Below, in pieces: positions 1 to 7,536 of a stretch of DNA of 11,104 bases (position 1 is its first letter; each line of letters begins with the position of its first letter). Source of the DNA: JBBDNC01 sp040877875 (GTDB lineage Bacteria > Bacteroidota > Rhodothermia > Balneolales > Balneolaceae); assembly GCA_040877875.1 (NCBI GenBank), contig JBBDNC010000196.1, forward strand, positions 1-11,104, given 5' to 3'. The position numbers and the translations under genes were made by a program. The notes under the pieces were generated by a model. That model saw only the letters and a list, made by a program, of their open reading frames with translations. It had not been told where the DNA came from and did not search any database.

Positions 1-167
1 TTCGCTCAGGCTTTGATATTGAACAAAACCCCTGGTTTTTCAAAGCCCTCTCTTAATTTCTTATCAGGTTATAGGAGGTTTTGCATCCGCCAGCCGGCGG
101 ACTGGCCTCAATCTTGACCAAAAATCGCTTCGCGTGCAAAAAATGAGCCTGGTTTTTCAAAGCTACC
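1..167. other. Non-coding stretch downstream of ybaB
   Basis: I see no credible gene here; all minus-strand frames are interrupted by stops. The ybaB gene ends at 168, and the place where recR often follows dnaX-ybaB is empty as far as the window shows. The stretch holds two copies of a 16-bp sequence and a GC-rich hairpin (listed separately). A short inverted repeat around 25-39 (aaaacc/ggtttt) could be a weak terminator, but its stem is only 6 bp. Confidence 0.6.
31..163. repeat. 16-bp direct repeat flanking a GC-rich hairpin
   Basis: The sequence cctggtttttcaaagc occurs at 31-46 and again at 148-163. Between them, 86-101 reads tccgccagccggcgga, a perfect 6-bp stem (tccgcc/ggcgga) with a four-base agcc loop. 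Small palindromes of this kind occur as interspersed intergenic repeats in some Bacteroidota, which is my recollection and not tested here. The arrangement could be a small dispersed repeat unit or simply chance. Confidence 0.5.
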
Positions 168-518
168 TTACAAGCCAAATTTACTCAGGTCCATCCCCGG
201 CAGGCCACCCCCCGGAAGCATATCCTTATAAAACTCCTGCATTTTTTGTTTGCCGGCTTCTTCTGCCTTTTCGAGGGCTTTATTCACACCCGCCACTACA
301 AGATCTTCCAGCATTTCTTTCTCTTCAGGATCTATTACATCTTTATCCACCTCAATAGAAATAACCTCCCGGTTGCCATTTGCTTTGACTTTGACCATTC
401 CGCCGCCGGCTTCCGCTTCCACGGTAATCTCTGACAGACGATCCTGTGCTTCTTTCATTTTTTTCTGCATATCTGCAAATTTCCCGAACATATCTGCCAT
501 ATTGGGTTGATCACTCAT
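168..518 (-). CDS. ybaB: YbaB/EbfC family nucleoid-associated protein
   Basis: This 116-residue protein belongs to the YbaB/EbfC family of small dimeric DNA-binding proteins that associate with the nucleoid. It has the usual layout: an N-terminal amphipathic helix rich in Met, Lys and Glu (roughly residues 8-35, with FADMQKKMKEAQ), a central beta portion with the Gly-rich turn AGGGMVKVKANG near residues 37-48, and a C-terminal helix (roughly 65-100) ending in a Gly/Pro-rich tail. Length is normal for the family (about 100-120). The gene lies 30 nt after the dnaX stop on the same strand, and the dnaX-ybaB order is widely conserved, so cotranscription is likely. The start ATG at 516-518 gives the typical N-terminus. 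The often-linked recR does not follow directly. Confidence 0.95.
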   Translation of the reverse strand: MSDQPNMADMFGKFADMQKKMKEAQDRLSEITVEAEAGGGMVKVKANGNREVISIEVDKDVIDPEEKEMLEDLVVAGVNKALEKAEEAGKQKMQEFYKDMLPGGGLPGMDLSKFGL

Positions 519-548
519 AATAAATTCAATCTTTATTCATCATTAATG

Positions 549-2372
549 TTAGTATTCCAACTCCGCTCCAAACAGCTCAACAAGTGTCCGGAGGTGCGGG
601 TCCTTCTGTTGTAACTGCTTAAACTGTTCAAAAGTACTCATCGTTTCAGATTCCTTGCCAGTATCCCGTATCACCTTGCATTGAAACTGAAGTTTTACAC
701 CGATTACTTTCTTAAGCAAATCACTGAGAACCTGACGATTTTCAATCACCATTTTATGGGCAAATTCATTATCGACTGTCACATAAATCTCCCTGCCTTT
801 TAATGACTGAACTTGTATTCGTTGCACCTGGTAATACAACATTTTAGGAGTCAAAGATTCCACTGCTTCCAGAAATTCCTCCCAATGGTCATGAACGTCC
901 TGAACCCCTTTTAATTCCCGCTCTTTCTCCTTATTTGAGGGATCTTCACGTTTCGGAAGCTGCTTTCCATTTTCAGGAATTTGCATACTTTCCGACTTTC
1001 CCAATGAGGGTTCCCCATAAATATCGGGGTCCGGGGCCGGAGCTTTCGGTGATTCAGATTGGGCATCCAACCTTCGATTTGAACTCTCGGGTGCAGATTT
1101 TCGGCCGGTGCCAGAAGTGTCAATTTTCCCGGATGACCTGGTTTTTTCTTCAGGAGTAGATGGATCAGGCGTATCCACCTTTCCCTTTCCCGATCCCTGA
1201 TCCAAGGCAGGGATATCCGCTCCGGTGGTCACCCCGGCAGTGGATCCTCCCTCACCGAAGTTTTTTTTTACTTCCTCAAGCTTCTCAAGCAATGAGTTTA
1301 ACTCAACAGAGCGGTGCATGTGAATCAGTTTCAGCATCAGGATTTCAAAATGTACACGAGGCTGCTGAGCTTCTTTTAATTTAAACTGGGCTTCACTAAC
1401 CAGATGAAGCATCCTCATCAAATCCTCATCTGTAAATTTGTTAGCCTGATCGATAAATTGTTGTTTTGTATCCTGAGTAACTTCAAGGAGAAGGTCACGG
1501 GTTGTATTTCGTGCCACATAAAGATTCCGCAAATGTTCCGTCAGAGAGACCAAAAACTCCTGGATATCCGTACCGGCTTGCAGCAATTCGTGGATTAATG
1601 ACAGTCCAGCATGAGCGTCCCTCTCCTCTGCCGCCCGGATAAAGGAAAACAGATGATTTTTATCCACTACATTTAACGCCCGCAATAACTCCTGATATTC
1701 AATGACGTCACCACAAAACGCAATGGCCTGATCCATCAGGCCCAGCGCATCTCTCAATGCCCCATCTGCTCTTTTTGCAATCACATGCAGCGATTCTACA
1801 TCAATTGTAATATTCTCTTTGACTGCAATTTCGCTTAACCGTTTTACAATTTCACCTACACTGATTCGCTTGAAATCAAACCGTTGCACCCTCGACAATA
1901 TAGTCGGGAGGACTTTGTGGGGCTCGGTTGTCGCAAAAATGAAAATTGCATGAGCAGGGGGTTCTTCAAGGGTTTTCAGAAGAGCATTAAATGCTTCAGG
2001 GGTAAGCATGTGCACTTCATCAATAATAAAGATTTTGTACTTGCCATTCTGAGGGGGTACACGAATGACTTCTTTTAAAGAACGGACATCGTCGATTTTA
2101 CGATTCGATGCCGCATCCATTTCAACAATATTCAATGTCTGATTAAGCGATTCTCCGTCAACTGCCTCATCAATTTCATTTACGGCTCTCGCCAAAACCC
2201 TTGCCATGGTAGTCTTCCCAACTCCGCGCGGCCCGCTGAACATATAAGCGTGAGACAGCCTATTCTGACGAATCGCATTTTTCAGGGTATTACTCACATG
2301 CTCCTGAGAAACGATATCATCAAATGTCTGGGGACGATAGGTTCGGGTAAGAGCCCTGTAATTTTGCTTCAT
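549..2372 (-). CDS. dnaX: DNA polymerase III subunit gamma/tau
   Basis: This 607-residue protein is the AAA+ motor of the clamp loader of the replicative polymerase. The N-terminus has the DnaX signature (YRPQTFDDIVSQEHV), Walker A GPRGVGKTT at residues 47-55, Walker B FIIDEVHML around 114-122, and sensor 1 and the arginine finger in the FATTEP...LPTILSR region. The clamp-loader core runs to about residue 360, a Pro/Ser/Lys-rich linker covers about 375-490, and the C-terminal tau-type domain (about 490-607) ends in DPHLRTLVELFGAELEY, a Bacteroidota-like tail. Two things are odd. The four-Cys zinc module normally inserted after Walker A is replaced by a short Cys-free segment (about residues 64-80). 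A run of nine A bases covers codons 368-371 and may be a slippage site (see findings). The gene is upstream of ybaB and transcribed divergently from the GWxTD gene. Confidence 0.97.
   Translation of the reverse strand: MKQNYRALTRTYRPQTFDDIVSQEHVSNTLKNAIRQNRLSHAYMFSGPRGVGKTTMARVLARAVNEIDEAVDGESLNQTLNIVEMDAASNRKIDDVRSLKEVIRVPPQNGKYKIFIIDEVHMLTPEAFNALLKTLEEPPAHAIFIFATTEPHKVLPTILSRVQRFDFKRISVGEIVKRLSEIAVKENITIDVESLHVIAKRADGALRDALGLMDQAIAFCGDVIEYQELLRALNVVDKNHLFSFIRAAEERDAHAGLSLIHELLQAGTDIQEFLVSLTEHLRNLYVARNTTRDLLLEVTQDTKQQFIDQANKFTDEDLMRMLHLVSEAQFKLKEAQQPRVHFEILMLKLIHMHRSVELNSLLEKLEEVKKNFGEGGSTAGVTTGADIPALDQGSGKGKVDTPDPSTPEEKTRSSGKIDTSGTGRKSAPESSNRRLDAQSESPKAPAPDPDIYGEPSLGKSESMQIPENGKQLPKREDPSNKEKERELKGVQDVHDHWEEFLEAVESLTPKMLYYQVQRIQVQSLKGREIYVTVDNEFAHKMVIENRQVLSDLLKKVIGVKLQFQCKVIRDTGKESETMSTFEQFKQLQQKDPHLRTLVELFGAELEY
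1252..1277 (-). promoter_or_regulatory. Candidate dnaX frameshift/slippage site
   Basis: On the minus strand the dnaX message reads gta aaa aaa aac, giving nine consecutive A bases at 1261-1269 (codons V368 to N371), directly preceded by gaggaag (1271-1277). A shift to the -1 frame meets TGA at 1252-1254 within a few codons, giving a product of about 373 residues. A +1 shift meets TGA at 1229-1231, giving about 380 residues. Both would leave the AAA+ clamp-loader core without the tau tail, as gamma does in Escherichia coli and Thermus thermophilus. The site is visible; its use is inferred. Confidence 0.45.
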
Positions 2373-2573
2373 TTGTACACTCGAAACCTGTGATTATGCA
2401 TTTATACTGAAAAACACTCTTCAACAATGTACTAAAAATCAAAGATCATTTTGGAATCAATCTCTCCGATAATTCGCATAGATCGAATCTTAAATGAACT
2501 CTTCTTTTCAAAATTGTATTTTCGGTCATATCCCGTAAATTACAGGCGACAAACCCATGACTTTGAACCATTC
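2373..2573. other. Divergent intergenic region, dnaX / GWxTD gene
   Basis: This roughly 200-nt AT-rich region separates the dnaX start from the preferred GWxTD-protein start and should contain both promoters. I could not find a convincing promoter on either strand, either sigma-70 type or the TAnnTTTG type used by Bacteroidota. Translation can be extended upstream from 2574 to a TTG at 2451, but that extension looks unlike protein and precedes the signal peptide. Confidence 0.5.
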
Positions 2574-4664
2574 ATGATTCCAATCATCAGGCAACTGTAT
2601 ATCACGGCTGTTAGTACTCTTGTACTCTTGTCAATCGTACAAGCTAAGCAAACCGATCGGTTTGAGCAGGGATTGCTTGCCGAATTCAGGGGAGAATATG
2701 AGCAGGCATTAACCATCTGGGGAAATGCAAAAAATGAGCTGGACGATGCTGACTCCAGGATCGGGTTTGAATATATTCGTCTCGCTACCGAACAGGAGAT
2801 GAAGGAGTATTATCAACAGGCTTCCGAGATGTATTATTGGGCATTGACAGCTCCCTTAAACGGAGTAAACCGGGCAGCTATCCGTCAGGAAATCGAACGC
2901 CTGCGGCCGATCATCGGACATGGAATTTACAGACAGTGGGTTAGCTGGTGGGAAGACCGCAATCCCAACCTCTCTCGTGAGCTCCGGGGTTTTTGGGTAC
3001 AACTGAATCCGACTCCTTCCTATTTATATAATGAACGACTCATTGAGCATTGGGAGCGAATTGCCTATTCGCGAAGAAATTTTGTCAAAAACAGAAACTC
3101 TCCATACACGACTGACGACCGTGCCATGATTTATGTCCGGTATGGAGAACCTGACCGCAGCAAGGCAGGGGTCTTCACCGTCGATAATCAAAATATTGGA
3201 CACTGGTTGAGCCAGCAATTTGAACATCAGCAGGTTGAAGATCCGGATCCGGAGTCCGGCGAAATCGTCTATCCCAACCTTGAAAATGAAGATTCCCAAT
3301 CATTTTCCCGGCTCGAAAACTATATCTTCCAGTTTCATGAATACCCCGAATATGAAATTTGGATCTACGATCAAATCACACCAAATAGCCATCAAAACAC
3401 TCCCCTGATTTTCATTTTCGGTACCGAAGTAGAAACGGGAAAATATTATCGACAAAAGAGTATTGACGATTTTATACCTGAAAGAGCCTTTCTAAGTGAC
3501 AAAAGAGCCTTGAATATCCAATCGGAATTTGTCCGCGAAGGGCTTACACCGGCTCTCATCCTTCAGATGTTGTATTACGAACAGTTGATTTCCGTTGACT
3601 CCTATTTTGAACAGCGTCTGAACTCCCTTAGAAGTGCATTCATTGAACAGGGCCCCCTGGCCTATGCCTCTCTCGATTTAGCTATGAGATCGCAAAACCG
3701 TGAACTGCTTGACATTAGAATTTCCGAGGCGCCCCGTCACATTTCAAATCTTGACCAACTCATTCCCCGAATACCGCTACAAATCTATCAATACCGCCTG
3801 CTCGATGAAGATAATCACCCCTATATGATTACTTTTGTAGAAAGTGATCCTGCTGAAGTTCTTCATTCGGATATTCAAAATAATAGAAAATGGATCACAA
3901 ATCCCGGTGATGAGCCAGTTTCGGATGAAACCGGCCAGGTAAGCAAAAATCTGATAGACTCGGTTTATAGTATCCGACATTCCTTTCAGGTATATGATAA
4001 GAATTGGAATTTGAAAAACCGGTTTGACCACTCACCGGCATTACTGCCGAGTCAGTTATCAGAAGGAAGCCTCTTGTCATCGACTTTTGAACTCTCGCAT
4101 GAAGAACAGTTATTTCAGTCGGCTTCCGTTGAACTTCTGAACACGCATCCCGACAAGCATGAAATACCACAATCTCTTTTTCCTGACGAACTTCGGGGAA
4201 TTGGCAGCCTTCAATATCAACAGCCAATGCCTCTGGAAAATAAAGCCGGAAGTCTGGAAGTAGGAGATTTGATCCTCGGGTATCGGGATGAGGTTCCGGA
4301 AGAATACCCCTTCTCATTTCGCGTAGCGAACGACCAGACGATTCCAGGGGACGAAAATCTGGTCCTCCACTTTGAGGTATATAACCTTGAGCCAAGAGAA
4401 GAGACTGGTTTTACCCACTTTCAACTGGCCTATCGTATTTATCCTGTATCGGATGCCGGAAAGGTACTGGAAAATCAGGAGCAGTTTTATCTTACACTCA
4501 ACTTTGAAAGTGAATATCAACGGGTCATTGAAGACCTGGAAATACAGACAAGCTCACTCGAACAAGGCTTGTACGAACTTCAGGTATTTATACAGGATCT
4601 TGAAAATCAACAGGAACGCGACCGAAGGATCCGATTTGAAATTTACGGGGAGAAGGAGCAGTAA
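2574..4664 (+). CDS. GWxTD domain-containing exported protein
   Basis: The preferred start is ATG 2574, giving 696 residues that begin with a signal peptide (hydrophobic stretch about residues 8-22, likely cleavage after VQA at 24). A TTG at 2451 is in frame, but it would add 41 residues ahead of the signal peptide. Residues about 28-95 look like TPR-type helical repeats (FRGEYEQALTIW; YYQQASEMYYWAL). A GWxTD-like domain follows at about 125-194, with the family features WxxRNPxxxRE..., HWERIAYSRRNF and MIYVRYGEPD; the name-giving motif has become PYTTD. A long mixed middle section follows, and a beta-rich C-terminal part (about 560-696: LVLHFEVYNL, FQLAYRIYPV) resembles the C-termini of other GWxTD proteins. 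The family occurs in Bacteroidota and relatives and its function is unknown. The protein is probably periplasmic or surface-facing. It is transcribed alone and ends towards an intrinsic terminator at about 4932. Confidence 0.85.
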   Translation: MIPIIRQLYITAVSTLVLLSIVQAKQTDRFEQGLLAEFRGEYEQALTIWGNAKNELDDADSRIGFEYIRLATEQEMKEYYQQASEMYYWALTAPLNGVNRAAIRQEIERLRPIIGHGIYRQWVSWWEDRNPNLSRELRGFWVQLNPTPSYLYNERLIEHWERIAYSRRNFVKNRNSPYTTDDRAMIYVRYGEPDRSKAGVFTVDNQNIGHWLSQQFEHQQVEDPDPESGEIVYPNLENEDSQSFSRLENYIFQFHEYPEYEIWIYDQITPNSHQNTPLIFIFGTEVETGKYYRQKSIDDFIPERAFLSDKRALNIQSEFVREGLTPALILQMLYYEQLISVDSYFEQRLNSLRSAFIEQGPLAYASLDLAMRSQNRELLDIRISEAPRHISNLDQLIPRIPLQIYQYRLLDEDNHPYMITFVESDPAEVLHSDIQNNRKWITNPGDEPVSDETGQVSKNLIDSVYSIRHSFQVYDKNWNLKNRFDHSPALLPSQLSEGSLLSSTFELSHEEQLFQSASVELLNTHPDKHEIPQSLFPDELRGIGSLQYQQPMPLENKAGSLEVGDLILGYRDEVPEEYPFSFRVANDQTIPGDENLVLHFEVYNLEPREETGFTHFQLAYRIYPVSDAGKVLENQEQFYLTLNFESEYQRVIEDLEIQTSSLEQGLYELQVFIQDLENQQERDRRIRFEIYGEKEQ

Positions 4665-4861
4665 ACAGAGTGTTAATTTGTTTGTCGGTGTACAGCTACC
4701 CATACGCCCCCGAAGGGTGCCGCATACAGAGATTACAAACCAAGAAGATCCGTCCTGGAAGCAGAACCATCACAAGATAGAAGGCATTCATTTGGTCATG
4801 TTACCTGTAAAAGTATTTTAATATGAAACTATGGTTCGGCTGATTCGTACACGGCTATGTG

Positions 4862-4927
4862 ATGACCTCAAACAAAACATCATGGATATAGCTATAACGA
4901 CTATATCCATACTCTGAAATGACCTCA
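4862..4927. repeat. Hairpin flanked by 9-bp direct repeats
   Basis: The arms atggatatag (4882-4891) and ctatatccat (4901-4910) form a perfect 10-bp stem with a 9-nt loop. The sequence atgacctca occurs on either side, at 4862-4870 and 4919-4927. The block sits directly upstream of the intrinsic terminator. It could be part of the 3' UTR of the GWxTD transcript, a small structured RNA, or the remnant of a very short insertion. Confidence 0.5.
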
Positions 4928-4931
4928 GACC

Positions 4932-4967
4932 AAGAGCTTTCACCCTGAACGGCGAAAGCTCTTTTTT
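4932..4967 (+). terminator. Rho-independent terminator
   Basis: A perfect 10-bp stem is formed by aagagctttc (4932-4941) and gaaagctctt (4954-4963), with a 12-nt loop, and six T bases run from 4962 to 4967 on the plus strand. The T tract lies only on the plus-strand side, so it best serves plus-strand transcription arriving from the GWxTD gene. It lies about 270 nt beyond that gene's stop, which implies a long 3' UTR or an extra small transcript. Confidence 0.85.
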
Positions 4968-5062
4968 ATAGATAAGACAGTAAAAAGAACTGTGATTCCA
5001 GTCTTATACTTTAATTCCCGCATCCATTTATTATCGGAAGCCGGAATGATGGATCGTTGAGA

Positions 5063-6466
5063 TCAGGGAAAGATTCCCATTTGCTCATACATCAAACCCA
5101 CTTTCTCAATTGAACTGATAAAAGCACCGGTTCGAAGATCCACATTGTGTTTTTTGCGCAGCTCATTGATTTCATTATAAGCCAGGATCATGGTTTCTTC
5201 AAGGCCTGAGTCGACAAGTTCCCATTCACCTGCTCCCTGGGCAAGATGGTTCAATTCTTTTTCAGTAAATTTTCGATCTGATATATTTTCAATAACCGAA
5301 AGAATTCTCCGATAACTCGATTCCTCAAACCGTTTCCCCAGGCGGCCGAATCGGACATGGGAAAGATTTTTCAGCCATTCAAAATAGGAAACCGTTACAC
5401 CCCCTGCATTCAGGTAATTGTCAGGGATGATCAAAGCACCACGCTCTTTCAATAGCTCATGGGCTTCTGAGGTCGTCGGCCCGTTGGCTGCCTCTGCAAT
5501 AATCTTTGCTTTAATACGGGAGGCATTATCGCTATTAATCTGATTCTCAAGAGCTGCGGGAATCAGGATATCACATTTTGCTTCCATGACAGCCGTGTTA
5601 GACTTTAATTCCCGGGTTCCCTCAAAACCTATAATGGATCCTGATTCCCTGCGAAACTCCATCAGTTTCTCCAGGTCGATCCCTTTTACATTGTAAATCG
5701 ACCCTTCAATTTCAGCAACCCCAACAAGTTTGGCTCCCCCCTCAATCATATATTTAGCAGAGTGATATCCTACATTGCCCAGTCCCTGAACAACAAATGT
5801 CTTGCCTTCCAGGCCCGGGTCCAGGCCAAGCTTCTGCATATCTTCCTCGTTTTGACAGGCTTCACGGATCCCAAAATAGACTCCACGGCCGGTCGCTTCA
5901 GTCCGGCCTCGAATTCCTCCCTGAGAAATCGGTTTGCCGGTTACACAACCCTCGGCATTAATATCTGAGTTTAATTGCCGGAAAGTATCCAGAATCCAAC
6001 CCATTTCCCTGGCACCTGTTCCATAATCAGGAGCCGGAACGTCCGAACTCGGACCGATAAAATTTTTCTTGATCAGCTCAAATGTATAGCGTCGGGTAAT
6101 TCTTTCAATCTCATCATCGGAATATTGAGACTTATCAATTTTGATTCCCCCTTTTGCGCCCCCGAATGGAACATCAACAACAGCACACTTATAGCTCATC
6201 AACGCTGCAAGAGCCATCGTTTCATCTTCATTGACAGTCATGGCAAACCGAATTCCCCCTTTGGTCGGCATTTTATGATGACTGTGCTCTACCCGCCATC
6301 CCTTAATGACCTCGATCGAGCCATCATCCCTCTCCAGGGGAAATGTGATATGAAGTACGTCATTACAAATTTTTATCTGCGAGAGTAATCCTTTTGTAAA
6401 TCTCGTATAGCCCGCTGCCTTGTCAAAGGCCTTGTTAACTTGTTCAAAAAATTTATATTCAGACAT
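5063..6466 (-). CDS. gdhA: Glutamate dehydrogenase (Glu/Leu/Phe/Val family)
   Basis: This 467-residue cytoplasmic enzyme interconverts glutamate with 2-oxoglutarate and ammonium, linking nitrogen and carbon metabolism. Family residues are present: substrate-binding and catalytic lysines in MPTKGGIRF (K69), SYKCAVVDVPFGGAKGG (K93, K105), and the catalytic aspartate in DVPAPDYGTG (D147). The C-terminal Rossmann domain has GLGNVG at 228-233. The acidic E252 at the end of the second strand (GVAEIEG) suggests NAD rather than NADP preference. The length fits the hexameric type. The motif set favours glutamate dehydrogenase over the shorter Leu/Phe/Val enzymes, but substrate specificity is inferred, and the symbol is the generic one. 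The leader holds a 6-bp inverted repeat (ccgaga 6510-6515 / tctcgg 6533-6538) of unknown meaning. The 142-nt gap to the next upstream gene suggests its own promoter. Confidence 0.93.
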   Translation of the reverse strand: MSEYKFFEQVNKAFDKAAGYTRFTKGLLSQIKICNDVLHITFPLERDDGSIEVIKGWRVEHSHHKMPTKGGIRFAMTVNEDETMALAALMSYKCAVVDVPFGGAKGGIKIDKSQYSDDEIERITRRYTFELIKKNFIGPSSDVPAPDYGTGAREMGWILDTFRQLNSDINAEGCVTGKPISQGGIRGRTEATGRGVYFGIREACQNEEDMQKLGLDPGLEGKTFVVQGLGNVGYHSAKYMIEGGAKLVGVAEIEGSIYNVKGIDLEKLMEFRRESGSIIGFEGTRELKSNTAVMEAKCDILIPAALENQINSDNASRIKAKIIAEAANGPTTSEAHELLKERGALIIPDNYLNAGGVTVSYFEWLKNLSHVRFGRLGKRFEESSYRRILSVIENISDRKFTEKELNHLAQGAGEWELVDSGLEETMILAYNEINELRKKHNVDLRTGAFISSIEKVGLMYEQMGIFP

Positions 6467-6608
6467 GAAATTTCCCCATAAATTTGATTAAAACAATTTT
6501 GACCTCTGCCCGAGAAATATCAGGATTGGTTATCTCGGCCCGCCGATTAAAAAATTCTTGTCGACACAATCGAATCATCTCTGGAAACGTCGTAAATATC
6601 AGTTTGAT

Positions 6609-7163
6609 TTACAACCTTATTTCTGACCCTTTGTTCAGATCATCCTGAAATGCAATTTTCCAATCTTTCGGTGTTCCTGCAACATGACAGATGGCAATCC
6701 GGTTCAATACAATTTCTGTGTTTTCAGGAAAATCGACTTCCTCCGCCAGCCTCTTTTTTTCATTTTTTTTCAGGGTTCCGTAAACCAGACTGATATGCGG
6801 ATTATAGAATTGCGCATCTTCTTCGCTCCGATTCATCTGACGAAAAACCATTTGACGAATGTCCAACAGCAGTCTGCTTTTTTTTAATTTTATATACAAA
6901 CATCGATAGGGATGTTCTTCCCCGGAAATCTTTTCTGATTGCACCCGAAACGGTGCAAAACTTTGAGCAAGCTGTTCAGCTATTTGTTGAAGTGGCGTCA
7001 ACTCAGTCTGCCCGATGACGGACGCCAGAGTTACATGAGGCTTGAAATCAGGAAAATCGACCTTTGTTCGTAAACGATTCATATTTATATGAACTCTCTC
7101 TTCGGTCACCGGGTCAGTCAACAGCCAATACACATATCCACTTAAAGAAGGAAGAGATTCCAT
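6609..7163 (-). CDS. 2H phosphoesterase, cyclic phosphodiesterase-like
   Basis: This 184-residue protein has the two HxT/S motifs of the 2H phosphoesterase (LigT-like) superfamily: HVTL at residues 43-46 and HISL at 123-126, about 80 residues apart as expected. The opening GYVYWLLTDP...FKPHVTLAS and later FYNPHISLVYG resemble the plant/bacterial cyclic phosphodiesterase subgroup, which opens 2',3'-cyclic phosphates or ADP-ribose 1'',2''-cyclic phosphate, products of RNA repair or tRNA splicing. The actual substrate cannot be told from sequence. The protein is probably cytoplasmic; no signal peptide or membrane segment is seen. It lies 55 nt downstream of a small membrane-protein gene on the same strand. 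Three A runs of 7-8 bases encode its Lys-rich stretches (KLKKS; LKKNEKKR), so the reading frame is vulnerable to slippage or sequencing error. Confidence 0.82.
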   Translation of the reverse strand: MESLPSLSGYVYWLLTDPVTEERVHINMNRLRTKVDFPDFKPHVTLASVIGQTELTPLQQIAEQLAQSFAPFRVQSEKISGEEHPYRCLYIKLKKSRLLLDIRQMVFRQMNRSEEDAQFYNPHISLVYGTLKKNEKKRLAEEVDFPENTEIVLNRIAICHVAGTPKDWKIAFQDDLNKGSEIRL

Positions 7164-7218
7164 TACAAAAGTTTTGGATGAATAAAGCTCGTTATCGGAG
7201 GATCACAAATGTGGGTAC

Positions 7219-7536
7219 TCAGGATTTGGAGATATGGGTTTCATTCCCGTGTTGTGCATGAGTGCTGAAAATATTTACCAGAAATAGAAAAGACACCGTT
7301 CCGACGGCAGCAAATAGAAGTGCACCGAATAATTCCAGGTAGACGGCTGCCAAACCGATCAGTACGGACCCGATAACACCTCCTGTAAGGTTTCCGGCAA
7401 GATGCATTCCCCGTCGTCCCATAATCAAATCAATTATGTACCCGATTGCCAAACCAATTGAGATAAGCCAATAAATTGTAACTCCGTTTAATTCTTCCAT
7501 GTGAACAGGTTGATAGTATCTGGTTGACGATTTCAT
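7219..7536 (-). CDS. Small GlsB/YeaQ/YmgE-like membrane protein
   Basis: The open frame gives 105 residues from ATG 7534-7536. An internal ATG at 7498-7500 would give 93 residues (MEELNGVTIYWLI...), closer to the family's usual 80-90, and may be the true start. Three hydrophobic helices can be placed (about residues 18-38, 46-67 and 70-92), with glycine spacing and a basic turn (MGRRGMHLAGNLTGGVIGSVLIG) like that of GlsB/YeaQ/YmgE 'transglycosylase-associated' proteins. Those are small inner-membrane proteins, often stress-linked, with no established enzyme activity. The tail is hydrophilic. It may be cotranscribed with the downstream phosphodiesterase. Family assignment is moderate because the match is mostly pattern and hydrophobicity. 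Confidence 0.65.
   Translation of the reverse strand: MKSSTRYYQPVHMEELNGVTIYWLISIGLAIGYIIDLIMGRRGMHLAGNLTGGVIGSVLIGLAAVYLELFGALLFAAVGTVSFLFLVNIFSTHAQHGNETHISKS

Larger units (their letters stand above)
4665..5062. other. Non-coding region between convergent genes
   Basis: This 398-nt stretch lies between the GWxTD gene and the glutamate dehydrogenase gene, which converge. I see no credible gene: one frame stays open to 4821, but only as the continuation of an overlapping frame inside the GWxTD gene, with no protein-like character. No tRNA cloverleaf is evident. The right half holds two hairpins, the second a clear terminator. A weaker inverted repeat (ataagac 4972-4978 / gtcttat 5001-5007) may help terminate the minus-strand gene. 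Confidence 0.6.

Noticed and set aside
2401..2427. TTGTTG / TATAAA pair upstream of dnaX on the minus strand
   Set aside because: The spacing is 15 bases, both boxes are imperfect, and this lineage commonly uses a different promoter consensus, so I did not call it.
3895..4395. Minus-strand 166-codon frame inside the GWxTD gene
   Set aside because: It is antisense to a well-supported gene, with unnatural composition and no motifs.
4372..4821. Plus-strand 149-codon frame overlapping the end of the GWxTD gene
   Set aside because: Two-thirds of it lies inside the GWxTD coding region in another frame; the remainder looks like non-coding sequence running into the terminator block.
5975..6388. Plus-strand 137-codon frame inside the glutamate dehydrogenase gene
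   Set aside because: It is antisense to a strongly conserved enzyme and has no protein-like features.
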